This document shows, in pieces, positions 1 to 9,054 of a stretch of DNA of 15,385 bases. The notes under the pieces were generated by a model. The model saw only the letters and a program-made list of their open reading frames with translations, was not told where the DNA came from and made no database searches. The number at the start of each line of letters is the position of its first letter. Positions within the stretch are counted from its first letter, which is position 1. This DNA is from Rhodospirillaceae bacterium (GTDB lineage: Bacteria; Pseudomonadota; Alphaproteobacteria; Rhodospirillales; 2-02-FULL-58-16). Position numbers and translations under genes: made by a program. The stretch is taken from NCBI GenBank assembly GCA_013349695.1, contig DUZD01000039.1, positions 1 to 15,385 of the forward strand, in the 5' to 3' direction.

Positions 1-794
1 CGTCGACGGGGGGCATCCTCGTCGCCTTCGCCTTGGAGCTGCTCAGGGAGGCGGGATTGAAATCCGCCGGTTTCGGCTCGGCCCGGCATCTCGAACGCCT
101 GGCCACCGCCATGATGCTCACCAACAAGGCCAGGATCGACAGCCGTCTCAACGAGGCGGACCCCGAGGACGCCGCCGAAACCTTGCTGAACCCCGAGTTT
201 CTCGAAACCTACCGCCGCCTGGTTCTGGGCCGGCCGGCGGCAAGGCGGGGCACAACCCACATCAGCGTCATCGACGCCAAAGGTAACGCCGCCGCCTTGT
301 CGCTTTCCAACGGCGAGGGGTCCGGCTACATCGTTCCCGGCACCGGCATCATGATGAACAACATGTTGGGCGAGGAAGACATCAACCCCTCGGGCTTCCA
401 CCAATGGCCGGAGGATACGCGGATGAGTTCGATGATGGCGCCTTGCCTGCTGGTCGATCCCGGCGGCGGCATGGCGGTCTTCGGCTCGGGCGGGTCCAAC
501 CGCATCCGTACCGCCGTTCTGCAGGTGATCCTCAACCTGCTGGAATTCGGCATGTCCGTTGAAGAGGCGGTGACAAGCCCGCGCATCCATTTCGAGAACG
601 GGCTGCTCAGCATCGAGTCCGGATTCCGGAAAAGCCAGGTCGAGGCCCTGCTCAAGGCCTTTCCCAGTCACAAGCTGTGGCCGGAAACGAACCTTTTTTT
701 CGGCGGCGTCCACTCCGTGCGTTTCGATCCCCGGCAAGGGCGTTTCGAGGGCGTCGGCGATCCGCGCCGGGGCGGCGTCGCGCTGACGGTCTAA
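1..794 (+). CDS. ggt: Gamma-glutamyltransferase, C-terminal part (5' end outside window)
   Basis: This enzyme transfers or hydrolyses the gamma-glutamyl group of glutathione and related compounds. Family members are made as a precursor that cuts itself in two, and are usually periplasmic. The reading frame is open from base 3 and begins with an STGGI stretch, matching the family's conserved Ser/Thr-Gly-Gly region at the end of the large subunit. The small subunit should begin at the threonine of GTTHISV (codon at 252-254), the autocleavage and catalytic nucleophile. It is followed by a VPGTGIMMNNMLGEEDINP stretch, an SSMMAP segment and a GSGGSNRIRTAV motif, all typical of the family. The residue before the nucleophile is Gly rather than the Gln of the E. 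coli enzyme. The TAA stop at 792-794 overlaps the stop of convergent glnE. The N-terminal half, including any signal peptide, is not visible. Confidence 0.93.
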   Translation, partial: STGGILVAFALELLREAGLKSAGFGSARHLERLATAMMLTNKARIDSRLNEADPEDAAETLLNPEFLETYRRLVLGRPAARRGTTHISVIDAKGNAAALSLSNGEGSGYIVPGTGIMMNNMLGEEDINPSGFHQWPEDTRMSSMMAPCLLVDPGGGMAVFGSGGSNRIRTAVLQVILNLLEFGMSVEEAVTSPRIHFENGLLSIESGFRKSQVEALLKAFPSHKLWPETNLFFGGVHSVRFDPRQGRFEGVGDPRRGGVALTV

Positions 795-3700
795 ACTTTT
801 CCCGTTTTTTGTTTCGCCATCGACTCTCTGGCGGGATTTTCGATCAAGTCGGCGAAAAGGACGTGGACTTTTTTCGCCATCGTTTCAATCTTGGCTTTCA
901 AGGCGGCGAAATCAACGGCGCCGCCGAGCTCGGCCAGGGTCTCCCGCAGGCCCTCGGGCAGGGCGGACCCTTCTTGCTTGTCGAACCGCCCCTCGATGGC
1001 CAGCAGCAACGTGCCTTGGATGGTCTGCCAAAGGGCCAAGGCTTCGGTCAACCGGTCGGCGGCCGAAGAGTCGATAAGGCCGGCGTCGCGGACGCGCTTC
1101 AATACCATCCAGGTGTTCGGCGACAGAATCTCCGGATGCGCGTGGGCATGTTTGAGTTGCAGATATTGGGCGATGAATTCCACGTCGACCAAGCCGCCGC
1201 GCAAATGCTTGACCTCCCAAATCGAATCCGTGTGGTGTTCGCTATCCATGCGCTCGCGCATTTCCGCGATGTCGCGGACAAGTCGATCCTCGTCCCTGGG
1301 CCTGGTCAAAACATCGCGGATAACCGTTTTTACCTTTTTGCCCAGGCTGGCCGGACCGGCGATCACCCGGGCGCGGGTCAACGCCAAATGCTCCCATGTC
1401 CAGGCGGCGTCCCGGTGATATTGAACGAAAGCCTTGAAACTGGAGGCGAGGGGCCCCGCCTTGCCGGACGGGCGAAGCCGCATGTCGACTTCGTACAGCC
1501 TGCCTTCGGCCGTATGCGCCGTGACGGCATTAATCAACCTCTGGCTCAACCTGGCGAAATACTGGCTCGGCGGCAAGGGCCGCGGGCCTTTCGAGGCGGC
1601 ACGATCGTCGGGAGTCGTGTAGACGAATATAAGGTCCAGGTCGGAGGTCGATGTCATTTCGCGGCCGCCGAGCTTGCCCATGGCAATGATGACCATCGCG
1701 GAACCGGAAATCCGCCCATGCTTGCGGGCGAACTCCTCTTCGATGCGTGGAAGCAGGCGGTTCAACGCGGTCTCGGCGATGTTGCTCAAGCCCCGCGACG
1801 CCGCCGCCGGAGCGATGTGGCCAAGCAGTGTCCGCACGCCCACCTGGAAACGGCGGTCATTGGCCCAGCGGCGGCTGATGTTCAGTACGTCTTCCATGTT
1901 TCCGGCCTGGACCAAATGCCTGTCCAGTTCCACGTCGAGGGCATCGGGCGATGGCGGCGGATCGAAAAAGTCAGCGCTCAAAACGCTTTCCAGGATCGAG
2001 GGCCTGCGGCTCAAGTGTTCAGCCAAACGAGGGGCCAGGCCGATGATCTCGGCCAGCAGATCGAGCAAATGAGGATTGGAATAGAACATCGAAAAGAGCT
2101 GCACGCCCGCCGGCAGATTGGTAAGGAACTCGTCGAATTTAAGAAAAGCGGCATCCGGAAACGGGGTGTTGGCGAGAGCCTTCAGCAATACTGGCATCAG
2201 CTCGGTCAAAAGTTCGCGGGCGCGGGCGCTGCGTGTCGCGCGGCAGTGTCCGTGGTGCCAGCCGCGCACGGCGGTGTCGACAATTTCGGGGTTTGCGAAG
2301 CCCAGGCTTTTAATGGTCCGGATGGTGTCGGGATCGGCTTCCGAGCCGGTGAAAACAAGGTTGCCCAAGGCTTCTTCCGGAGCACCCAGCGGCGGGGCGT
2401 TTTCGAACAGTTCGGCGTAATGGGCCTCCACCCGCCGCAAATGGGCGAGAAGCTCCGAGGCAAAAGCATCCTTGCCGTCGTACCCCAAAAACACCGCCAG
2501 GTTCGTCAGTCCCTGTTCATCCTGGGGCAGAATCTGGGTCTGTTCGTCATTGATCATCTGCAAGCGGTGCTCGACACGGCGCAGGAAACAGTAAGCCTCG
2601 ATGAGGCCGGTCCCGGTTTCGACGGCGATCTGGCCGCCTTCGGCAAAGGCGAGCAATGCCTCGACAGTGACGGGAGAACGCAGTTTGGGTTCCCGTCCCC
2701 CCCAGATGAGTTGTTGAGTTTGGACAAAGAATTCGATCTCGCGGATGCCGCCGCGCCCCAGTTTAATGTTGTGGCCGGCAAGGGCGATGTGGCTTCCACC
2801 CCGATGAGCATTGATTTGGCGTTTGATGGAATGGATGTCCTGGATCGCCGCGAAATCCAGGTTCTTGCGCCATATGAAGGGCTTCAGACGATCAAGGAAA
2901 GCCTCTCCGGCGACGCCGTCGCCGGCGACCGGGCGGGCCTTGATCATGGCCGCCCGCTCCCAGTTCTGGCCCAGGCTTTCGTAATAGGTCTCGGCGGCAA
3001 GCAACGGCATCGCCAATGGCGTCGCGCTGGGATCGGGCCGCAGTCTCAGATCGGTGCGGAATACGTAACCGTCGGCGGTTCGCTCGTCAATCAGGCGGAC
3101 CAGATTCCGCGTCAGCCGAACCATATGGCTTTGCAGGACTTCCGGGGAATCGGTGAGGATTTTTTCATGGTCGTAAAGAACGATCAAATCGATATCGCTT
3201 GAGTAGTTGAGCTCCCGCGCCCCCAATTTGCCCATGCCGATAACCACCAAACCGGAATCTTTTTCCGGCTGTTCCGGGTGAACCAGGTTGAAAGCCCCCT
3301 TACTGGCGGCATCCTTGAGAACGTACGCAACCGCGCAGCCGAGCGTCGCTTCGGCGAAATCGGAAAGGGCATGGGTAATCCGCTCCAGGGGCCAAACGCC
3401 GGTGATGTCGGCGACGGCGACGAGCAGGGAAATCCGCCGCTTGGCGATGCGCAAGGAACGGGCCAGTTCGGCTATGTCAATCCCATCCTTGCGACAACGC
3501 CGAAGTCCTTCTATGACCTTGGTGTAAAGTGAATCGGGACCCTCGATGAGAAGCTTGTGGGTGAAACCGGGATCCAAGACCGCCGCATGAGTGAGGAATG
3601 GGCTGTTGCCGAAAATCGCCTCCAGCAACCGCCGGCCGGTCAGGTTGCCGATGACGGAATCGGCAAAAACTTCGATCCCGGCATCCTCGCTACGCTCGGC

Positions 3701-3796
3701 TGCCTTACGCCAGCGCTCGATACCCAGTGCCGCATGCTCGGGACTGGCGGCGGCGGGAAGATCGCTTTGCTCGAAAGCAAAGCAATAATGTCGCAT
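791..3796 (-). CDS. glnE: Bifunctional glutamine synthetase adenylyltransferase / adenylyl-removing enzyme
   Basis: GlnE controls nitrogen assimilation by adding AMP to glutamine synthetase or removing it, under the influence of PII protein and glutamine. The 1001-residue product shows the expected duplicated nucleotidyltransferase layout. An N-terminal removase half carries GMGKLGARELNYSSDIDL (about residues 187-204), and a C-terminal transferase half carries AMGKLGGREMTSTSDLDL (about residue 710 onward). The SDxDL acidic pairs are the metal-binding residues. Length is close to the alphaproteobacterial norm and slightly longer than E. coli GlnE. The ATG at 3796 is preferred over a TTG two codons upstream (3802), because GGAG lies 9 nt before the ATG but only 3 nt before the TTG. 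The gene is divergent from the AsmA-like gene and convergent with ggt, where the stop codons overlap. A long open frame on the opposite strand (677-3202) is a codon-bias shadow. Confidence 0.97.
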   Translation of the reverse strand: MRHYCFAFEQSDLPAAASPEHAALGIERWRKAAERSEDAGIEVFADSVIGNLTGRRLLEAIFGNSPFLTHAAVLDPGFTHKLLIEGPDSLYTKVIEGLRRCRKDGIDIAELARSLRIAKRRISLLVAVADITGVWPLERITHALSDFAEATLGCAVAYVLKDAASKGAFNLVHPEQPEKDSGLVVIGMGKLGARELNYSSDIDLIVLYDHEKILTDSPEVLQSHMVRLTRNLVRLIDERTADGYVFRTDLRLRPDPSATPLAMPLLAAETYYESLGQNWERAAMIKARPVAGDGVAGEAFLDRLKPFIWRKNLDFAAIQDIHSIKRQINAHRGGSHIALAGHNIKLGRGGIREIEFFVQTQQLIWGGREPKLRSPVTVEALLAFAEGGQIAVETGTGLIEAYCFLRRVEHRLQMINDEQTQILPQDEQGLTNLAVFLGYDGKDAFASELLAHLRRVEAHYAELFENAPPLGAPEEALGNLVFTGSEADPDTIRTIKSLGFANPEIVDTAVRGWHHGHCRATRSARARELLTELMPVLLKALANTPFPDAAFLKFDEFLTNLPAGVQLFSMFYSNPHLLDLLAEIIGLAPRLAEHLSRRPSILESVLSADFFDPPPSPDALDVELDRHLVQAGNMEDVLNISRRWANDRRFQVGVRTLLGHIAPAAASRGLSNIAETALNRLLPRIEEEFARKHGRISGSAMVIIAMGKLGGREMTSTSDLDLIFVYTTPDDRAASKGPRPLPPSQYFARLSQRLINAVTAHTAEGRLYEVDMRLRPSGKAGPLASSFKAFVQYHRDAAWTWEHLALTRARVIAGPASLGKKVKTVIRDVLTRPRDEDRLVRDIAEMRERMDSEHHTDSIWEVKHLRGGLVDVEFIAQYLQLKHAHAHPEILSPNTWMVLKRVRDAGLIDSSAADRLTEALALWQTIQGTLLLAIEGRFDKQEGSALPEGLRETLAELGGAVDFAALKAKIETMAKKVHVLFADLIENPARESMAKQKTGKV

Positions 3797-3860
3797 TTTC
3801 AATTGCTCCGATTTGACGCAGACTGCGTGAACCCGTGTTGGCGGTCAAGATGAGTTGTGA
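3797..3860. promoter_or_regulatory. Short divergent regulatory gap between glnE and the AsmA-like gene, with a 13-bp palindrome
   Basis: Only 64 bp separate the two divergent starts, so both promoters, or at least one, should lie here or just inside the genes. I see a perfect inverted repeat, ACGCAG-A-CTGCGT (3816-3828), which could be a dimeric regulator site. On the minus strand a CTTGACC -35-like box covers 3844-3850, but no good -10 sits at the right distance. On the plus strand TTGACG (3813-3818) overlaps the palindrome, again without a convincing -10. GGAG, the glnE ribosome binding site, is at 3806-3809 on the minus strand. The promoter assignment is weak; the palindrome itself is plain in the sequence. 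Confidence 0.35.
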
Positions 3861-6800
3861 ATGGGGGAGCCATTGATCTGGCGAACGTTCCGGAGAATCA
3901 TCCAGCTTCTCGGCGGGTTGGGCGCGGGCTTGGCGATCATCATGGTCTTACTGGCCTGGAAACTATCATCGGGTCCCATTTCACTGGCCTTTCTCTCACC
4001 TTATATCGAAACCGCGCTGAATCCGGATCCGCGGTCTTTCCGTATCCGTCTCGACAACACCATATTGACCTGGGCCGGATGGGAAAGAACTCTTGATATT
4101 CGCGTCGTCAATGTACGCGTTTTTGGACCGAACGACGCGGTTGTCGCCTCCATTCCCGAACTGTCCCTGTCGTTGAGCGCCCAAGCCCTGATGCAGGGCA
4201 TCCTGACACCGAGAAGCATAGAACTGTTTCGTCCAAAACTCAGACTCATTCGCCGCCTTAGCGGTGAATTCCAGGTTGATTTCAGTGCTGGCGAAGAGGA
4301 CTCGGACGTCATGTTCAGACGTTTGATGGCCGATCTGCTAGCAGCCCCCGATCCCGACCGAGCCATGAGCTATCTGTCGCGTTTCAACATCTTCGACGCC
4401 GACCTGACCGTCATCGACCAAGTCCTCAATATGTCTTGGCGGGCGCCGGCGGCCCAAGCAAGGTTCGAGCGCGATGCCGAGGGGATCAAGGGCAAGGTGA
4501 GCATCGGACTCCAAGTCGGGGATCAACGAGCCGATCTCGTCATCCTTGGCGACTATTTGGCGGCCGACGGCAGGCTGGCCCTTGGCGTCAGCTTTCGTGA
4601 GATCACCCCGTCTTCGTTTTCCGGCCTTTTGCCTGAATTGAGCCCCTTTGACGCCGCCGATTTGCCGCTGGCCGGTACGGTGAGCTTAAGCATGACGGTT
4701 GACGGATCGGTCGATGTCGTCGGTTTTGAGATTACCGGCGGCCGTGGCCGCATCGGACTGCCCAAGGAACTGGCGCAAAAACTCGGCTTGGCGTCCTATG
4801 CGCAAAAAATCGGCCTGACGAATCTGACCGCCAAGGGGTCCTATAACGGGATCGCGAAACGCCTTGAAATCAACGATCTTTCCATCGATTTTGTCGACGG
4901 CGCGATGCTCTTTCTGGCGGCCCCCACCGACCACAAAATGCCGTTGAAATCCCTTCGCGGCCGGGGCCGCTACCTTGGTCTAAAAAACCGGCTGGAGGTT
5001 GTCTCTCTGGACCTTGACCTGAAAGGCCCATCGGCCCATTTGAGCGCCGTTATCGATGGCATCGGCGACGACATGACGGTCGACGCCAAAGGAATGCTCA
5101 AGAATCTGGCCGTCGATGATTTTGCCCGCTACTGGCCGCGCGCCTGGGGAACAAACGCCCAAGTTTGGATCGTGAGCCACCTTTCCGAAGGCGCCGTCAG
5201 CAAAGCCCGCGCCACTCTCGGCATGCGCTCGGACGGTCAAGGTGGCTTGCTGGTGGAGCGGCTCGACGGCGATATGGACATCGAAGGGGTCACGGTGGAC
5301 TACCTGCCGCCCATGCCGAAAGCGAAAAAGGTTTTCGGCAAGGCCAAGTTCAACAAGAAGCGTTTCGACATTACCATCAGCGGCGGTGAAGCCGCCGATT
5401 TAACCTTGCATAAGGGGACCATTTTTTTCTCCGGCCTTGACCAGGTCGATCAGTTCGCCGATATCGAGCTGTTCATCGGCGGACCGGTGAAAAGCGCCCT
5501 GCGTCTGGTCGACAGCAAGCCCCTCGGATTCGCCTCGGCCCTTGGCATCGATCCGGCCAAAACCGGCGGCGTATCCGGAACCCGTTTGAAGCTGCGTTTC
5601 ATCGTTGAAAACGCCCTCACTTTGGACCAGGTCGAGGTTTCCGCCACCTCGCGGCTGAAGAACGTTTCCGCCGCCAACGTCCTGCTCGGCCAGGATCTCG
5701 GAAACGGCGATCTGGATATAAAAGTTGACAAGCAGGGAATGGACGTCGCCGGCGAGGTCAAGTTGGGGGCTTTCCCCGCCATGTTGGGGTGGCGGAGGAA
5801 CTTCGGCGACAAGGTTCCCTTCCGCAACCTTTACGATGTCAGCTTTTACATCAGGGACATTCAGCGTATTAGCGATTTTGGCATCGACCTCGGGTCGTTA
5901 TCGGGCGACCGCATCAATGGCGGCTTACTCGCCGAGTTGCGCTTGACCGATTTTGATAATCATCCGGACAGCCTGAAAATCACCGCCGACCTGACCAGGC
6001 TGGCAATGGAATTTCCCGCTTTGGGATGGAGCAAGGGAAAGGGAATCGGCGGCATGGCGGAGATCGACCTGAAATTGCAAGACGACCTGATCATCGACGT
6101 TCCGCGTTTCGCCTTCACCGGCGGCGGCATGGTGGTTAAAGGTTCCGCCCGCTACACGGCGGATGGGGCCGAGTTGGTACGGATCAACCTGGATCGGATT
6201 ATTTACGGCAGGACGGATATGTCAGGCGACTTGGTTCCGGGAGACGACGGTGGCTGGACCCTCAGCTTCCGCGGCGCCAGCTTTGATCTGGCGCCCATGT
6301 TCGAGAATCTGTTCAAGGACAAGCCCGGGAAAAAGGATCCAACATTGCGTTTTAGCCTTTCCGCCGCTCTCGACCGCGTATGGCTGGGCCCGGACCGTGC
6401 CTTGCGAAGGTTAGTGGGGACATTTGCCCGCGACGGCGACAGATGGAGCGACATTATCCTCGATGCCGAGGGGGATGAAGGCAAATGGATAACCTTAAAA
6501 CTCGAGCCTGGCGGTAACGGCAACCGCCGCCTGTCGATCGAGGCCGACGACGCCGGAACGATATTAAAAATCTTCGGTTTCTATGAAAACATGGTTGGCG
6601 GCACTTTAGAAGTTACGGGCGAATTCGACGACACCGCCGCCGATGTTTCCTTGAAGGGGAAATTGATCATCAATGACTACCGCGTGATCCGGGCTCCGGC
6701 CCTCGCCCATTTGGTCAGCATCATGGCGCTGACGGGGATTCTCGAAAGCCTGGAAGCCGAGGGGCTTGCCTTCACTTCCCTCGAGGCTCCGTTCAACCTC

Positions 6801-7238
6801 AATGGCGGCGTCCTGGAGATCAAGGATACTAAAATTACGGGTTTTTCCCTAGGTTTTACGGCGTCCGGCAAGATATACACCAATGCCGAAGTGGTGGACT
6901 TGAAAGGAACCATGGTGCCGGCCTATGCGATCAACGCCGCTTTCGGCGTCATGGGCACGATTCCGATTCTGGGACCTATTTTCACCGGCGAGGATAAGGG
7001 CGGCGGCGTTTTCGCCGCTACTTACACCATGACAGGTCCGATCGAGGATCCCAAAGTGTCGATGAATCCATTGACTGTCCTGGCGCCGGGAATCTTCCGC
7101 CAGCTCTTCTGCTTCATCACGCCGGACGACACCACCTCGGAATTGCCGGATATGGAACGCCCGGATACCGAAAGCGACAAATGGCTGTTATGGCGGAAAT
7201 GCTACGAAGACATGTTCGATAGATTCGAGAAAATGTGA
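3861..7238 (+). CDS. AsmA/YhdP-like large envelope protein (DUF3971 / AsmA-like C-terminal type)
   Basis: This 1125-residue protein resembles the AsmA-like/YhdP family. Those proteins are anchored in the inner membrane, and family members are thought to form long beta-rich periplasmic structures that help move phospholipid to the outer membrane. A single hydrophobic segment lies at about residues 13-33 after a short basic N-terminus, and the rest is a long run of alternating beta-strand-like repeats. The C-terminal quarter has the family signature: GGTLEVTGEF (about 914), a segment with LVSIMALTGILESL, and GPIEDPKVSMNPLTVLAPG (about 1059-1077). An in-frame TGA directly precedes the ATG at 3861, so no earlier start is possible. 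The ribosome binding site is poor, and a slightly later start such as the TTG at 3873 cannot be excluded. Base composition looks, by eye, less GC-rich than guaB or rsmB. The transport role is inferred from the family. Confidence 0.85.
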   Translation: MGEPLIWRTFRRIIQLLGGLGAGLAIIMVLLAWKLSSGPISLAFLSPYIETALNPDPRSFRIRLDNTILTWAGWERTLDIRVVNVRVFGPNDAVVASIPELSLSLSAQALMQGILTPRSIELFRPKLRLIRRLSGEFQVDFSAGEEDSDVMFRRLMADLLAAPDPDRAMSYLSRFNIFDADLTVIDQVLNMSWRAPAAQARFERDAEGIKGKVSIGLQVGDQRADLVILGDYLAADGRLALGVSFREITPSSFSGLLPELSPFDAADLPLAGTVSLSMTVDGSVDVVGFEITGGRGRIGLPKELAQKLGLASYAQKIGLTNLTAKGSYNGIAKRLEINDLSIDFVDGAMLFLAAPTDHKMPLKSLRGRGRYLGLKNRLEVVSLDLDLKGPSAHLSAVIDGIGDDMTVDAKGMLKNLAVDDFARYWPRAWGTNAQVWIVSHLSEGAVSKARATLGMRSDGQGGLLVERLDGDMDIEGVTVDYLPPMPKAKKVFGKAKFNKKRFDITISGGEAADLTLHKGTIFFSGLDQVDQFADIELFIGGPVKSALRLVDSKPLGFASALGIDPAKTGGVSGTRLKLRFIVENALTLDQVEVSATSRLKNVSAANVLLGQDLGNGDLDIKVDKQGMDVAGEVKLGAFPAMLGWRRNFGDKVPFRNLYDVSFYIRDIQRISDFGIDLGSLSGDRINGGLLAELRLTDFDNHPDSLKITADLTRLAMEFPALGWSKGKGIGGMAEIDLKLQDDLIIDVPRFAFTGGGMVVKGSARYTADGAELVRINLDRIIYGRTDMSGDLVPGDDGGWTLSFRGASFDLAPMFENLFKDKPGKKDPTLRFSLSAALDRVWLGPDRALRRLVGTFARDGDRWSDIILDAEGDEGKWITLKLEPGGNGNRRLSIEADDAGTILKIFGFYENMVGGTLEVTGEFDDTAADVSLKGKLIINDYRVIRAPALAHLVSIMALTGILESLEAEGLAFTSLEAPFNLNGGVLEIKDTKITGFSLGFTASGKIYTNAEVVDLKGTMVPAYAINAAFGVMGTIPILGPIFTGEDKGGGVFAATYTMTGPIEDPKVSMNPLTVLAPGIFRQLFCFITPDDTTSELPDMERPDTESDKWLLWRKCYEDMFDRFEKM

Positions 7239-7307
7239 CGGCCTAGAGCATTTTCCGAGGTCCGGCGACGCGATACCCGCCGCACAGTCCCCGCAGCCAT
7301 GAAATGC
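7229..7307. repeat. Inverted-repeat segment between convergent AsmA-like gene and glnS
   Basis: CATTTTC (7249-7255) can pair perfectly with GAAAATG (7229-7235, at the very end of the AsmA-like gene). Alternatively, GCATTTTC (7248-7255) can pair with GAAATGC (7301-7307, just before the glnS stop), with one bulge. The 70-bp gap between the convergent genes contains no obvious GC-rich terminator with a T-run. From memory, elements beginning AGAGCATTTTC and ending with its complement recur between alphaproteobacterial genes, so this may be a worn copy. It may also be only an AT-rich hairpin helping transcripts end. Confidence 0.35.
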
Positions 7308-7308
7308 C

Positions 7309-9000
7309 CTAAGCCCTCGCCTTTGCCTGGATCTTGGCCCAGGTGTCGCGCAGGCCGACGGTGCGGTTGAATACCAGCCTCGCGGGAGTCGAATCCGCGT
7401 CAAGACAGAAATAGCCCTGGCGTTCGAACTGTATCGGCTGGCCGGGCGAGGCGTCCGATAATGCCGGTTCCAGGCGGCAATTTGTCAACACCGTTAATGA
7501 ATCGTCATTGAGATCATCGACGAGATCGCCGTCGGCGCCCGGCTCCGCCTGGGTAAACAGATGATCGTAGAGCCGCGCCTCGGCGCCAATGGCATGCGCC
7601 GCCGACACCCAATGCAGGGTCGCTTTCACCTTGCGTCCGTCGGCGGCGTTGCCACCGCGGGTCTCCGGGTCGTAGGTGCAGATGAGCTCGGTCACCTCGC
7701 CGGCGCCGTTCTTGACCGTCTCGCGGCAGGTGATGAAGTAGGCGTAACGCAGCCGCACCTCGCGGCCCGGCGCGAGCCGGAAGAACTTCTTCGGTGGAGC
7801 CTCCATGAAATCGTCGCGCTCGATGTAAATCTCGCGTGAGAACGGCACGGCGCGCGTGCCGGCGGCGGCGTCCTCGGGGTTGTTGATCGCGTCCAGCTCC
7901 TCGGTCTTGCCCTCCGGATAGTTCTCGATGATCACCTTGAGCGGCCGCAAAACGGCGGAGCGGCGCATCGCGATCTTGTTCAAGAGCTGGCGGGCGCAAT
8001 GCTCCAGCAACGCCATTTCGACGACGTTGCCGCTCTTCGTCACGCCGATGCGCCCCGCGAAGTCGCGGATCGCGGCGGCCGGAAAGCCGCGCCGCCGGAG
8101 GCCGCCGAGCGTCGGCATGCGGGGATCGTCCCAGCCCTTGACGTGGCCGTCCTCGACGAGCTCGATAAGCCTTCGTTTCGACAGCACCGTGTGGCTGAGG
8201 TTGAGGCGCGAAAATTCGTACTGCTTGGGCCGCGACGGTACCGGCAGGTTCGCGGCGAGCCAGTCGTAGAGCGGGCGGTGGTCCTCGAATTCGAGCGTGC
8301 AGAGCGAATGGGTCACGCCTTCGATGGCGTCCGACTGGCCGTGCGCGAAGTCGTAGGTGGGGTAGATACGCCAGCTATCGCCGGTGCGCGGGTGGGCGGC
8401 GCGCAGAATGCGGTAGATCACCGGATCCCTGAGATTGATGTTGCCCGACGCCATGTCGATCTTGGCGCGCAGAACCCGCGTCGCCTCGGTGAATTCGCCG
8501 GCCCGCATGCGGCGAAAGAGATCGAGGTTTTCTTCCGCGCCGCGCTCCCGGTAGGGGCTGTTTCGGCCGGCCTCGGTCAAGGTGCCGCGGTATTCACGTA
8601 TTTCGTCGGGCGAGAGGTCGTCGACATAGGCTTTCCCCTCGCCGATCAGATGTTCGGCCCATTCATAAAGGCGCTCGAAATAATCGGAGGCGAAGTAAAG
8701 GTGCCGCCCCCAGTCGAAGCCGAGCCAGCGGACGTCTTTCTTGATGGACTCGATATATTCGTGCTCTTCCTTGGCCGGGTTGGTGTCGTCGAAGCGCAGG
8801 TGGCAGCGGCCGCCGAACTCCTCGGCGATGCCGAAATTCAGGCATATCGACTTGGCGTGGCCGATATGCAGGTAGCCGTTGGGTTCCGGCGGAAAGCGGG
8901 TGACGACGGTGCCGGTCCGGCCGGCCTCCACGTCGGCGCGCACGATGTCGCGGATAAAGTTACGGGCGCCTTCGCCGGTCGCGGTTTCGGCTTCGCTCAC
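7309..9000 (-). CDS. glnS: Glutaminyl-tRNA synthetase (GlnRS), class I
   Basis: This cytoplasmic enzyme charges tRNA-Gln with glutamine using ATP. The 563-residue product matches the E. coli-type enzyme along its length. The HIGH motif sits in PPEPNGYLHIGHAK (HIGH at 45-48), and the KMSKS equivalent is VLSKR (272-276). A two-barrel anticodon-binding C-terminal half ends at NRTVGLRDTW, and no extra YqeY-type tail is present. The GTG at 9000-8998 is chosen because GGAGGG lies 8 nt upstream; a TTG start at 9051 would add 17 unlikely residues and run up against the tRNA gene. A tRNA-Gln gene lies 54 nt upstream on the same strand, so the two may share a transcript. Many alphaproteobacteria make Gln-tRNA indirectly through GatCAB instead, so GlnRS is noteworthy and may have been acquired by transfer. 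That origin is inference. Confidence 0.97.
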   Translation of the reverse strand: MSEAETATGEGARNFIRDIVRADVEAGRTGTVVTRFPPEPNGYLHIGHAKSICLNFGIAEEFGGRCHLRFDDTNPAKEEHEYIESIKKDVRWLGFDWGRHLYFASDYFERLYEWAEHLIGEGKAYVDDLSPDEIREYRGTLTEAGRNSPYRERGAEENLDLFRRMRAGEFTEATRVLRAKIDMASGNINLRDPVIYRILRAAHPRTGDSWRIYPTYDFAHGQSDAIEGVTHSLCTLEFEDHRPLYDWLAANLPVPSRPKQYEFSRLNLSHTVLSKRRLIELVEDGHVKGWDDPRMPTLGGLRRRGFPAAAIRDFAGRIGVTKSGNVVEMALLEHCARQLLNKIAMRRSAVLRPLKVIIENYPEGKTEELDAINNPEDAAAGTRAVPFSREIYIERDDFMEAPPKKFFRLAPGREVRLRYAYFITCRETVKNGAGEVTELICTYDPETRGGNAADGRKVKATLHWVSAAHAIGAEARLYDHLFTQAEPGADGDLVDDLNDDSLTVLTNCRLEPALSDASPGQPIQFERQGYFCLDADSTPARLVFNRTVGLRDTWAKIQAKARA

Positions 9001-9054
9001 CTGAGTCGCCCTCCAGCCATTGGCGCCGAGACACTTATCCGAAAATAACAATAA

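Noticed and set aside
795..830. T-rich stretch after the ggt stop as an intrinsic terminator
   Set aside because: The T-runs are the complement of lysine codons at the end of glnE, and no stable GC-rich hairpin directly precedes them.
677..3202. 841-codon open frame on the plus strand opposite glnE
   Set aside because: It begins inside ggt, lies wholly antisense to a clear, motif-rich glnE, and has a low-complexity Gly/Gln/Arg-rich composition. It is a shadow of GC-biased codon use.
7999..9048. 349-codon plus-strand frame opposite glnS
   Set aside because: It is antisense to a complete GlnRS and its composition mirrors the glnS codons; no recognisable domain.
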